NCBI GenBank assembly: GCA_937974175.1
Contig: CALJIG010000072.1
Coordinates: 1-21,847 of the forward strand
DNA from: an uncultured Ignavibacteria bacterium
GTDB lineage: Bacteria > Bacteroidota > Ignavibacteria > Tepidaquicellales > Tepidaquicellaceae
DNA: 21,847 nucleotides
Direction of reading: 5' to 3'
Both the position numbers and the translations under genes were made by a program. The notes beneath the pieces are model-generated. The model was not told the DNA's origin. It saw nothing but the letters and a program-made list of their open reading frames with translations, and made no database searches. This document shows positions 1 through 7,557 of the stretch, in pieces. Positions within the stretch are counted from its first letter, which is position 1. The number at the start of each line of letters is the position of its first letter.

Positions 1-1
1 A

Positions 2-64
2 GATAAATTTGAAGGCATGAATGCATTTGTTGAAAAGAGAAAAGCTGAGTGGAAAGGAAAATGA
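2..64 (+). CDS. C-terminal end of a crotonase-family (enoyl-CoA hydratase/isomerase) protein, cut by the window start
   Basis: An open frame enters from the left edge and ends at the TGA at 62-64. The 20 visible residues read DKFEGMNAFVEKRKAEWKGK. An EGM-AF-EKR-pattern followed by a short basic tail is the usual C-terminus of enoyl-CoA hydratases and related crotonase-fold acyl-CoA enzymes, where the last helix helps close the trimer. The stop codon overlaps the ATG of the next gene (ATGA at 61-64), so the two are probably co-transcribed and translationally coupled. Only the tail is visible, so the substrate cannot be judged, and the family call rests on this short motif. Confidence 0.6.
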   Translation, partial: DKFEGMNAFVEKRKAEWKGK

Positions 65-1704
65 TGGTCGTTAATAGTTATCCGTTGTTCGTTATCCGTT
101 ATCAGAAAAAAATCTTTGGGTTAGCTGTACTATTATTTTTACTTGCATGCGGTGTTTCATTTGCACAGGAGAAGCCTGTTACTGAAATTCAGGGACCGAA
201 AGACGGTGACCTGAATGCGCAGGAAATTATTGAAAAGAATAAAGCCGCGCTTGTATCAATCTGGTATCATACTACTGATAATTACAGTTATTACTCTTAT
301 ACAAGTAACGATACAACTTTGCTTAACGGAAGCGGATTTATTTTCAGAGCTGACGGATTAATTGGTACTAACTTTCATGTTGTTGAAAGAATCGACAGTA
401 TAATTGTAAAAACAAGCGACGGAAATTTTTACTACGCGCAGATAGTACTGATAGATGAAAAAAATGATTTCGCAATATTAAAAATTGTTTCAGAAGATAG
501 TTTGAATTTTCAGACCATAAACTTTGGAAATTCTGATAATGTAAAACAGGGACAGGATGTTTATGCAATTGGCAGCCCTTTAGGATTTGAATATACAATA
601 TCACAGGGAATAGTTGCTGCAATAAGACAAAATGAAAAAGTTGATTTCAATGACCCGGTTACGTATATGCCTGTTACAAAAACTTTTGAAAAAGTTATTC
701 AGATAACAGCTGCGATTTCTCCCGGAAACAGCGGAGGCGCGCTTTTTAATTCGAAAGGTGAAGTTATTGGCATAACGACGTATACTTTCATGGGTTATGG
801 CAATTTAAATTTTGCAGTTGCAATAAATGCTTTTAAAAGAACAGCTGCATTAATAAATACAACTAACCTTGCTGATGATGAAGAACTTAAAGCAAAAAAA
901 GAAGAAAGTTTATTTAATTCCAATTACAGGCTTGCAAACAATCTGAAATCACAGATTAGTTACGACTGGTACTACTCGAAATGGAAAGATACAATGAAAG
1001 TTATTGATACTTTTGCGGTGAGAAAAGACTCGCTCAATCGGGCTAATTTTTCTAAGGCAGAAACCTATTATTACAAATGCATTGAAATGCGTCCCGATAC
1101 TTTTTATGTATACAGAGATTTGCTTGACTTATATGTTATGACTGATTCGTATCAAAAGGCCGAAGATTTATTTAAAACTGTAAGGGAAAAATTCACATCG
1201 GACAGTCTGGTAAATTCTTTAAGTTCTTCACTTGCAACTGCATACTCTTCATCTAAGGATTATAAGAAAGCATTAACCTTCTATGAAAAAATGCAAAGGG
1301 CTGATACTTCCGATAATTTTATCAGATATTCGATTGCGAATATTTATGATTTGATGGGAGATTATAAAAAAGCAGAAAAAAGTTACAAAGAAGTTATCAG
1401 TAGAGATTCAAGCAATACAAATGCATATGTTGGATTAGGAAAAATATACTATGAGAAGTATAAAGATTATTCAAAAGCAAAAAAGATATTAGAAACTGCC
1501 TACGACCGCGAACTGACTTTATATGGCTCAGCTCCGTACAACCTGGACTTACTGTATTACATCGGCATGATAGCGGTGAAGGAAGGAAGAAAATTTGATG
1601 CAATACTTGCTTACATGGATATAAAGGGAATTTATGTTTCAGGAGTAGAAGAAAATAAAAAGAAAGCTGATCTATACAAAGCAATAAAAAATTTGGACGA
1701 ATAA
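61..1704 (+). CDS. Exported trypsin-like (HtrA/Deg-type) serine protease with C-terminal TPR repeats
   Basis: Predicted envelope protease. I place the start at ATG 61, which overlaps the upstream stop (ATGA) and has an AAAGGA a few bases before it; GTG 49 and ATG 64 are alternatives. Numbered from GTG 49, a hydrophobic stretch at residues 22-36 ends in SFA|Q, a Sec signal peptide. An LLAC at 31-34 makes a lipoprotein a weaker alternative. The trypsin-like domain covers about residues 57-265, with a complete triad: His110 in TNFHVV, Asp140 in KNDFAILK and Ser228 in SPGNSGGAL. No PDZ domain follows. Residues about 330-540 instead contain several TPR-like helix pairs (for example KAEDLFKTVREKF, YKKALTFYEKM, YKKAEKSYKEVI). 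The TPR region may recruit substrates or partners; this is inference. The n-region of the signal peptide is encoded by a 7-bp-period repeat. Confidence 0.85.
   Translation: MMVVNSYPLFVIRYQKKIFGLAVLLFLLACGVSFAQEKPVTEIQGPKDGDLNAQEIIEKNKAALVSIWYHTTDNYSYYSYTSNDTTLLNGSGFIFRADGLIGTNFHVVERIDSIIVKTSDGNFYYAQIVLIDEKNDFAILKIVSEDSLNFQTINFGNSDNVKQGQDVYAIGSPLGFEYTISQGIVAAIRQNEKVDFNDPVTYMPVTKTFEKVIQITAAISPGNSGGALFNSKGEVIGITTYTFMGYGNLNFAVAINAFKRTAALINTTNLADDEELKAKKEESLFNSNYRLANNLKSQISYDWYYSKWKDTMKVIDTFAVRKDSLNRANFSKAETYYYKCIEMRPDTFYVYRDLLDLYVMTDSYQKAEDLFKTVREKFTSDSLVNSLSSSLATAYSSSKDYKKALTFYEKMQRADTSDNFIRYSIANIYDLMGDYKKAEKSYKEVISRDSSNTNAYVGLGKIYYEKYKDYSKAKKILETAYDRELTLYGSAPYNLDLLYYIGMIAVKEGRKFDAILAYMDIKGIYVSGVEENKKKADLYKAIKNLDE
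70..104 (+). repeat. Five degenerate 7-bp tandem units inside a signal-peptide coding region
   Basis: The bases read as five consecutive heptads: GTTAATA, GTTATCC, GTTGTTC, GTTATCC, GTTATCA. They lie directly after the ATG at 61 and encode most of the polar n-region of the protease signal peptide (NSYPLFVIRYQ). The same 7-bp periodicity, with other unit sequences, occurs at 11621-11655, 11697-11717 and 15661-15758. Confidence 0.75.
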
Positions 1705-1800
1705 AGTAATTCATCTGTTCTCATTACGAACGTCCTCGTTCGTAATGTAGTTTCCCAACGCGGACGTTGGGAAACAGGGGAAATTTTAGACGAATAAAGT
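1690..1800. repeat. Twin-hairpin (REP-like) element flanked by a short duplication of the gene end
   Basis: Two perfect hairpins stand side by side. The first has 11-bp arms (1722-1732 and 1737-1747) and loop TCCT. The second has 11-bp arms (1750-1760 and 1765-1775) and loop CGGA. Read on opposite strands they resemble each other: both have AACG-NGGA-CGTT at the tip, with paired differences lower in the stem. GTAG lies at the foot of the second hairpin (1747-1750). The pair is bracketed by near-identical direct repeats (1690-1707 and 1782-1800) sharing GACGAATAAAGT, which contains the stop codon of the protease gene. Insertion of a small palindromic element with duplication of its flank would explain this. 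No U-run follows, so it is not a typical terminator. Confidence 0.7.
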
Positions 1801-1858
1801 TTATATAAAAATATAAAAGAAATTTTTAAAATAATCACAAAGGTAATTTTATAAAATC

Positions 1859-3619
1859 ATGGTACAAAATTTTGACGTTGTTATTATCGGCGCCGGCGGC
1901 GCGGGGCTTCGCGCAGCTGTAGAAATTCCGAAAGAATATTCATGCGCAGTTTTATCAAAAGTATTTCCTCCCCGCTCACATACAGGAACAGCGCAAGGCG
2001 GTGTATGCGCAGCGCTTGCAAATATGGAAGATGATTCATGGGAAAACCATGCATACGATACAGTAAAAGGAAGCGATTATCTCGGAGACCAGGACTGCAT
2101 TGAAGTTATGTGCAAAGATGCTATCAGAGCTATCATGGAGCTTGAACACATGGGTATGCCGTTCTCCCGAAACGAAGACGGTAAAATTGCTCAGAGATTC
2201 TTCGGCGGGCACACGAGACCTGTTGACCCGAATGAACCGAACGGAAAAAGAGTGGCGGTGAAACGCTCATGTTACTCGGCAGACAGAACAGGCCACGTAA
2301 TGCTTCACACACTATATGAAACATGTATTAAAAATCAGGTGAATTTCTTTTCAGAATATTTTGTAACGGATTTAATAGTAGAAGACGGAGTATGCAAAGG
2401 TGTTATAGCAATGGATATTGCTACAAGTGAAATTCATACATTCCATGCTAAGGCAGTTATTTTTGCAACCGGCGGTTACGGAAGAGTTTTCAGAATTACA
2501 TCTAACGCTCACGTAGGCACAGGTGACGGTTATGCATTATGCTATAACAACGGACTGCCACTGGAAGATATGGAATTCTTTCAATTCCATCCGACAGGAT
2601 TATGGAAGCTTGGAATTCTTGTCAGTGAAGCTGCAAGAGGTGAAGGCGGAATATTAAAAAATAAAGACGGCGAGAGATTTATGGCGCGCTACGCTCCGAC
2701 AGTTATGGACTTAGCTCCGAGAGATATGGTATCTCGAGCAATTATTTCAGAGATAAGAGAGGGCCGCGGAATAAGAGGAAGCGATGGAACAGATTACGTT
2801 TACCTTGATGTATCACACTTAGGAAAAGAAGTTATAGATGATAAGCTCCCGGAAATTACAGGCTTCGCAAGAACATACTTAGGCGTTGAACCGACAAAGG
2901 AACCAATCCCTATTCAACCTACAGCTCACTATGCTATGGGTGGAATTCCGACGAACGTAAACGGCGAAGTTTTATTAAATGAAAAAGGCGATATAGTAAA
3001 AGGTCTTTATGCTGCAGGTGAATGTGCATGCGTATCAGTTCACGGCGCAAACAGACTCGGCACGAACTCATTGCTTGACTTAGTTGTATTCGGAAGAAGA
3101 ACAGGAAAAGCTGTAACAGAATTTGTAAAGAATAACGATTACGCACCAATGCCAGCCGATGCAGCAGAAAAATCCAAAAAGATTATAAATGATATATTCA
3201 ATAAATCAGGAAGCGAAAAAGTTGTAACTTTGAGAACTGAACTGCAGGATACAATGATGGTTGACTGCGGAGTATTCAGAAACGAAGCTGACCTGAAAAA
3301 AATGGTAGAGAAAGTAAAAGAGATAAAAGAGAGAGCAAAGAATATTTCGATTCAGGATAAAGGAAAAGTATTTAATACAGATTTAATGGAAGCTATCGAG
3401 CTTGATAACTTAATCGTCACTGCAGAGGCAACTGTTAACAGTGCTTATGCAAGACAGGAATCACGCGGAGCTCATACAAGAGAAGATTTCCCGAAGAGAG
3501 ATGACGTGAACTGGATGAAGCATACATTTGCTTTCAAAAATCCAAACGGTGATGAACCGATTTTGAAATACAAACCTGTAACTCTGACAAGATTTACACC
3601 CATGGAAAGAAAGTATTAA
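1859..3619 (+). CDS. sdhA: Succinate dehydrogenase/fumarate reductase flavoprotein subunit
   Basis: Catalytic subunit of complex II: oxidises succinate to fumarate, or the reverse, with covalently bound FAD, on the cytoplasmic face of the inner membrane. The N-terminal dinucleotide-binding motif is GAGGAG at residues 11-16. His41 in RSHTGTAQGG is the expected FAD attachment residue. HGANRLGTNSLLDLVVFGRR, in the second half of the protein, is the conserved FAD-binding return. The active-site region ARGEGGIL and QPTAHYAMGGIPT are present, as is the C-terminal RQESRGAHTREDFPKRDD block. The length, 586 residues, is normal for the E. coli-type SdhA. sdhB follows, but separated by an unrelated secreted-protein gene, and no sdhC/sdhD anchor gene is seen in the window. 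Confidence 0.96.
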   Translation: MVQNFDVVIIGAGGAGLRAAVEIPKEYSCAVLSKVFPPRSHTGTAQGGVCAALANMEDDSWENHAYDTVKGSDYLGDQDCIEVMCKDAIRAIMELEHMGMPFSRNEDGKIAQRFFGGHTRPVDPNEPNGKRVAVKRSCYSADRTGHVMLHTLYETCIKNQVNFFSEYFVTDLIVEDGVCKGVIAMDIATSEIHTFHAKAVIFATGGYGRVFRITSNAHVGTGDGYALCYNNGLPLEDMEFFQFHPTGLWKLGILVSEAARGEGGILKNKDGERFMARYAPTVMDLAPRDMVSRAIISEIREGRGIRGSDGTDYVYLDVSHLGKEVIDDKLPEITGFARTYLGVEPTKEPIPIQPTAHYAMGGIPTNVNGEVLLNEKGDIVKGLYAAGECACVSVHGANRLGTNSLLDLVVFGRRTGKAVTEFVKNNDYAPMPADAAEKSKKIINDIFNKSGSEKVVTLRTELQDTMMVDCGVFRNEADLKKMVEKVKEIKERAKNISIQDKGKVFNTDLMEAIELDNLIVTAEATVNSAYARQESRGAHTREDFPKRDDVNWMKHTFAFKNPNGDEPILKYKPVTLTRFTPMERKY

Positions 3620-3651
3620 AAGAAAGTATTAAAAATTATTTACCCCAATAA

Positions 3652-4419
3652 ATGAAACTCAGTATTGTTTTAGTTTTTTTATCGTTCTTTAGTTTAACGT
3701 TTGCGCAGAGTGATACTCTTGATGTAAAACTTGGCAAATACAGATTCAGGGCAATACATATTGATACCAACTATTCAACTACTTTGAGAGTTACAGAAGG
3801 CAACGACGTAATTTTCAAAGGTGAATTTGAAGAGAGAATTAGCGATATAAAGGAAGTTGATTTCAATAATGACGGTTTCAAAACTTATCTGATTGCAGTT
3901 TACACCGGAGGCGCTCATTGCTGCACATATGTTCAGGCATGTAAGATAAAAAACGATAAACTCATTACAACTGATACTTTATTTTTAGCTGATTCCTATT
4001 TTGAACTTGAAGACTTAGATAAAAACAAAAAGACCGAACTGACTGCTTACAATATGATGTTTGCCTATGCCTTTACAAATTTTGCAGAGACCAGGGCACC
4101 TGTAATGGTTTATATAGTTGAAAACGGAAAATTTAAAAACGTTACTAAAAATTTTCCCTTACTTGTAAAACAGCAGATAGAAGAATTACAAACTGACTTA
4201 AAAGAATTTTTAGATAGTAATTACAAATGTGAAGCGGAAGGCGATGAAACGTTTAATACAGATGCAGGTTCCGTGAAAACTATACTTGCAGCTATAACGG
4301 CTGATTATTTTACAATGGGAGAAGTTTATAAAGGATATGAATTAATTGATAAAGCTTATCCCTGCCCTGATAAAGATAAATTTATACAAACTTTGAAAGA
4401 AGATTATAAGTTAAGATAA
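3652..4419 (+). CDS. Secreted protein of unknown function with Asp-rich FG-GAP-like motifs, between sdhA and sdhB
   Basis: The 255-residue product has a clear Sec signal peptide (MKLSIVLVFLSFFSLTFA|Q). I do not recognise a named family. Two acidic loops, VDFNNDGFKTYLI (about 69-81) and EDLDKNKKTEL (about 120-130), resemble the Ca-binding loops of FG-GAP/VCBS-type propeller blades. Between them is a conserved-looking TGGAHCCT motif (85-92) with vicinal cysteines; further cysteines occur near the C-terminus (YKC, YPC). The gene begins 32 bp after sdhA and ends 48 bp before sdhB on the same strand, so it is probably co-transcribed. A periplasmic protein is not a known part of complex II, and nothing in it could act as the membrane anchor: there is no helix after the signal peptide. 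Its presence here may be positional only. Confidence 0.8.
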   Translation: MKLSIVLVFLSFFSLTFAQSDTLDVKLGKYRFRAIHIDTNYSTTLRVTEGNDVIFKGEFEERISDIKEVDFNNDGFKTYLIAVYTGGAHCCTYVQACKIKNDKLITTDTLFLADSYFELEDLDKNKKTELTAYNMMFAYAFTNFAETRAPVMVYIVENGKFKNVTKNFPLLVKQQIEELQTDLKEFLDSNYKCEAEGDETFNTDAGSVKTILAAITADYFTMGEVYKGYELIDKAYPCPDKDKFIQTLKEDYKLR

Positions 4420-4467
4420 GCAGAAGTAAACAATTGAAATAAAAAATTATCATTAATATATTATACA

Positions 4468-5178
4468 ATGGATATTACAGTAAAAATTTTGAGATATAAC
4501 CCTGAGAAAGATACACAGCCGTATTTTCAGGATTTCAAACTTCAGGGCATAAGCGGAGATTGGAGACTTCTCGATGTACTTCACGAGATAAAATGGAAAC
4601 ATGACGGAACTCTTACGTTCAGACGTTCGTGCGCTCACGGAATCTGCGGCAGCGATGGAATGAAGATTAACGGTAAGAACAGACTTGCATGCTCACTGTT
4701 ACTGAAAGATATGAATACTAATAAGCCTATTACAATTGAACCGCTGCCTTCATTACCGATAATAAAAGATTTAGTAGTAGATATGTCGAGCTTCTTTCAG
4801 AAGTATGAAGTTATAAAGCCATATCTCATAAATAAAACTCCGCCGCCTGCTAACAGCGAAAGACTGCAATCTAATGAAGATGCAGAGATGTTATTTGAAT
4901 CAGCAAAATGTATTCTTTGCGCATGCTGCACAACATCATGCCCTTCGACGTGGACAAATGAAAATTATTTAGGACCTGCCGCTTTATTGAAGGCGTACAG
5001 ATTTGCTTATGATACCCGAGACGATGCTGCTGACGAAAGACTTGATATAATAGATAATCCCGACGGTATCTGGAGATGCCATACAATATTTAATTGTATA
5101 GAAGCATGTCCGAAAGAGATTAATATCACATGGCATATTTCTCAATTGAAGAAAAGAATTTCAACAAAGGAAGCGTAA
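4468..5178 (+). CDS. sdhB: Succinate dehydrogenase/fumarate reductase iron-sulfur subunit
   Basis: Electron-transfer subunit of complex II carrying electrons from FAD to quinone. The ferredoxin-like N-domain ligates [2Fe-2S] through Cys55, Cys60, Asp63 and Cys75 (RRSCAHGICGSDG … RLAC). The Asp in place of the third Cys matches E. coli SdhB. The C-domain has CILCACCTTSCP (148-159) and CHTIFNCIEACP (204-215), giving Cys148/151/154/214 for [4Fe-4S] and Cys158/204/210 for [3Fe-4S]. All ligands are present; 236 residues is a normal length. It is the last gene of the sdh group and is followed by a strong terminator at 5208. Confidence 0.96.
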   Translation: MDITVKILRYNPEKDTQPYFQDFKLQGISGDWRLLDVLHEIKWKHDGTLTFRRSCAHGICGSDGMKINGKNRLACSLLLKDMNTNKPITIEPLPSLPIIKDLVVDMSSFFQKYEVIKPYLINKTPPPANSERLQSNEDAEMLFESAKCILCACCTTSCPSTWTNENYLGPAALLKAYRFAYDTRDDAADERLDIIDNPDGIWRCHTIFNCIEACPKEINITWHISQLKKRISTKEA

Positions 5179-5207
5179 TTATTTCATTCATAACGCACTT
5201 AAATTTT

Positions 5208-5229
5208 AAGCCCGTTCGCGGGCTTTTTT
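5208..5229 (+). terminator. Rho-independent terminator after sdhB
   Basis: The stem AAGCCCG (5208-5214) pairs with CGGGCTT (5219-5225) around a UUCG tetraloop, followed by a run of T to 5229. It begins about 30 bp after the sdhB stop and separates the sdh genes from the next gene group. Confidence 0.9.
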
Positions 5230-5275
5230 ATTAAAAAGTATTTGTTTAAAATATTAAGCAATAAGATTAAAAAAG

Positions 5276-6535
5276 ATGTTTGAAAGTCTTGTAAAAGAAA
5301 AAACAAATTCAGAAAAAAGTAAAATAAGGCTGCTCTCACCTGTATCAAGAAATACGGTGGCTAAGAGCGAACTATCTCCATTCATTAAAAATTTTATTTT
5401 TAACGAAACTCAGGAGATAACTGAAAGTGAGTATCTCGATGAGCTTATTGAAAAAGGGGTTAAGCTACAGTTTAATTTTACGTTAAGACCGAAGTGGACG
5501 TTACTAAATTATGTTTATGGAAGCATTGAGTCAAAATCAGATAACGAGATAAGACATAAGCTGAGAGTGTTTACATTCTACAAATTTTACCCGGACACAA
5601 TTTTAAATTACCTTGATGAAGAGACTCATTTGTATGTTTCCAAGAGTAAGGTTGAGCTTTTATTAAAAGATACAAATGAAGTTTTGTACAATAAGCTTAC
5701 CAATGAAATTTCCGGTGTAAAGATAAAGAATTTTCTTGTTAATATTTTTAAGCTGAAGTATGAAGATGAAAGCAAGATTAATTTAGAGTCGTCAATTCCG
5801 TTTTCATTTATAAAGATTTTTTTAGAAGATAAAGGATATGATGATTTACTGAAAAAATTTGATGTGATTCCTAATCTGAAAGAAAACACTTTAGTTTCTT
5901 ATAAAGATATTATAAAGGTACTTACTGATAAATATACTGTTCACGAAGAAAAATATGCAGAGAAACATGAAGACAAGACTGAAAAAAAGGAAAACAAGAA
6001 AGAAGAAATTTTCGAACCGATAACTATTACACAGGATAATATAAAAGAAGAATTACGACATGAAGAAAAAAAGATTGAGATAGAAATTCCAAAGAAAGAA
6101 ATTAACAAGGAAAATACGAAAGAAGTAAAGACTCAAAAGAAGGAAATAAATTATACTAAGTATGATATATATTCCGATGACTTAATTAAGGAACGTGATG
6201 CTAAAGAAAAAGAAGAACGGGAGAATATTACAGAAGCGGATGAAGAAGTGTTTTCTGAAACGCACGATAATGAAACAGGCGACCAGTATCAAATAAAAAG
6301 ATTATTTACGGAAAAAGAACTTACTATAATCCGGGATAAAATTTACTCCGGCAGTAAAACTGCCATGAGAAATTCTTTCAGGACACTGGCTGTAATGAAT
6401 ACATGGAAAGAGGCAGCTAGTCATTTGAAAGATTTATATAACGAAAACAAAGTACACATTTATCACAAACCCGTGGTAAAATTTACAGATGCGTTACAGG
6501 AGCATTTTACAAACAAGGAAAATAATAAAGGATAA
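5276..6535 (+). CDS. Unrecognised cytoplasmic protein with Lys/Glu-rich linker, first gene of the obg group
   Basis: A 419-residue protein without signal peptide or membrane segment. Three zones are visible. An N-terminal region (about 1-220) of mixed helices and strands includes an LRPKWTLLNYVYGSIES stretch. A very charged Lys/Glu-rich linker (about 222-340) is probably flexible or coiled. A compact C-terminal domain (344-419) runs from FTEKELTIIRDKIY through NTWKEAASHLKDLY to KPVVKFTDALQEHF. From memory, the C-terminal pattern resembles uncharacterised proteins of the Bacteroidota/Ignavibacteria group, but I cannot name the family. The stop is 2 bp before the obg start, so the two are almost certainly translated from one message. 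A role linked to Obg or ribosome assembly would be speculation. Confidence 0.8.
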   Translation: MFESLVKEKTNSEKSKIRLLSPVSRNTVAKSELSPFIKNFIFNETQEITESEYLDELIEKGVKLQFNFTLRPKWTLLNYVYGSIESKSDNEIRHKLRVFTFYKFYPDTILNYLDEETHLYVSKSKVELLLKDTNEVLYNKLTNEISGVKIKNFLVNIFKLKYEDESKINLESSIPFSFIKIFLEDKGYDDLLKKFDVIPNLKENTLVSYKDIIKVLTDKYTVHEEKYAEKHEDKTEKKENKKEEIFEPITITQDNIKEELRHEEKKIEIEIPKKEINKENTKEVKTQKKEINYTKYDIYSDDLIKERDAKEKEERENITEADEEVFSETHDNETGDQYQIKRLFTEKELTIIRDKIYSGSKTAMRNSFRTLAVMNTWKEAASHLKDLYNENKVHIYHKPVVKFTDALQEHFTNKENNKG

Positions 6536-6537
6536 CA

Positions 6538-7548
6538 ATGTTTTTAGACCACGCAAAAATTTTCATTAAGTCGGGTGACGGCGGCAACGGAGTTGTCAGT
6601 TTTCGCAGGGAGAAATTTGTACCCAAAGGCGGACCAAACGGCGGTGACGGCGGAAGAGGCGGCGATATAATTTTCAAAGCGAATGCGCAGCTCTCTACTT
6701 TAATTGACTTCTCATACAAGAGACATTATAAAGCCGGCAGAGGAAAACACGGTGAAGGCGGATTGAAAACAGGTAAGGATGCGGAAGACGTTATCATCCA
6801 AGTCCCCTGCGGCAGCATTATAAAAGATGAAGCAACAGGAGAAATCCTTGCCGACCTTACTATAGACGGCGAAGAAAAAATTGTGCTCAAAGGCGGAAGA
6901 GGCGGAAGAGGTAATAACCATTTCAAAACTTCAACTGTTCAGGCACCAAGATATTCAGAGACAGGCAGAGACGGTAAAGAAGCAAACGTTTTAATTGAGC
7001 TTAAACTTATTGCAGATGTTGGTCTTGTCGGATTTCCTAATGCAGGTAAATCAACTTTGATTTCAAAAATATCAGCGGCAAAACCTAAGATAGCAGATTA
7101 TCCGTTCACTACTTTAATTCCAAATCTGGGAATCGTTCGTTATAAAGAATATGAATCATTCGTTGTTGCTGATATCCCCGGGATAATTGAAGGCGCATCT
7201 GACGGGAAAGGATTAGGCATTCAATTTTTAAAACATATTGAACGCACAAAGATTTTATTATTTCTGATAGACACGACTAACTTAATGGATGCCAATACAA
7301 AGAAGGAGTTTTTAAAAGAGTATAAGACATTATTAAAAGAGCTTGAGAATTATTCTGAGGAGCTTATAAAGAAACCAAGAATAATCTGCTTCACGAAAAT
7401 TGATGCTATCCCCGAAGAACTTAAAAAGAAAATCCAGAAGATTAAAACTGACGAAATAAAAATTTTAATTTCATCTGTCAGCGGAGAAGGATTAGACAAG
7501 CTCAAAGATTTATTATGGACAAAAATTCAGGAATTAAAAGAAGCTTAA
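6538..7548 (+). CDS. obgE: Obg-family GTPase involved in ribosome assembly
   Basis: Essential cytoplasmic GTPase that binds the 50S subunit during assembly and links to the stringent response. The glycine-rich Obg fold spans about residues 1-158, with many GGxGG runs (for example GGPNGGDGGRGG). The G domain follows: G1 GFPNAGKST (165-173), G2 around DYPFTT (187-192), G3 DIPG (212-215), G4 TKID (286-289) and G5 SSVSGEG (312-318). The usual NKxD of G4 is TKID here, a variant I recall from Obg proteins of this phylum group. At 336 residues it lacks the C-terminal OCT domain of B. subtilis Obg. It sits 2 bp after the preceding gene and 9 bp before the next, in an operon-like run. Confidence 0.95.
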   Translation: MFLDHAKIFIKSGDGGNGVVSFRREKFVPKGGPNGGDGGRGGDIIFKANAQLSTLIDFSYKRHYKAGRGKHGEGGLKTGKDAEDVIIQVPCGSIIKDEATGEILADLTIDGEEKIVLKGGRGGRGNNHFKTSTVQAPRYSETGRDGKEANVLIELKLIADVGLVGFPNAGKSTLISKISAAKPKIADYPFTTLIPNLGIVRYKEYESFVVADIPGIIEGASDGKGLGIQFLKHIERTKILLFLIDTTNLMDANTKKEFLKEYKTLLKELENYSEELIKKPRIICFTKIDAIPEELKKKIQKIKTDEIKILISSVSGEGLDKLKDLLWTKIQELKEA

Positions 7549-7557
7549 GATTTTGTT

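Noticed and set aside
1722..1775. Tandem terminators for the protease gene
   Set aside because: The stems are perfect but neither is followed by a U-run, and the flanking duplication points to an inserted repeat.
1632..1838. 68-codon minus-strand open frame across the twin hairpins
   Set aside because: It runs through palindromes and the end of the protease gene; composition and position suggest chance.
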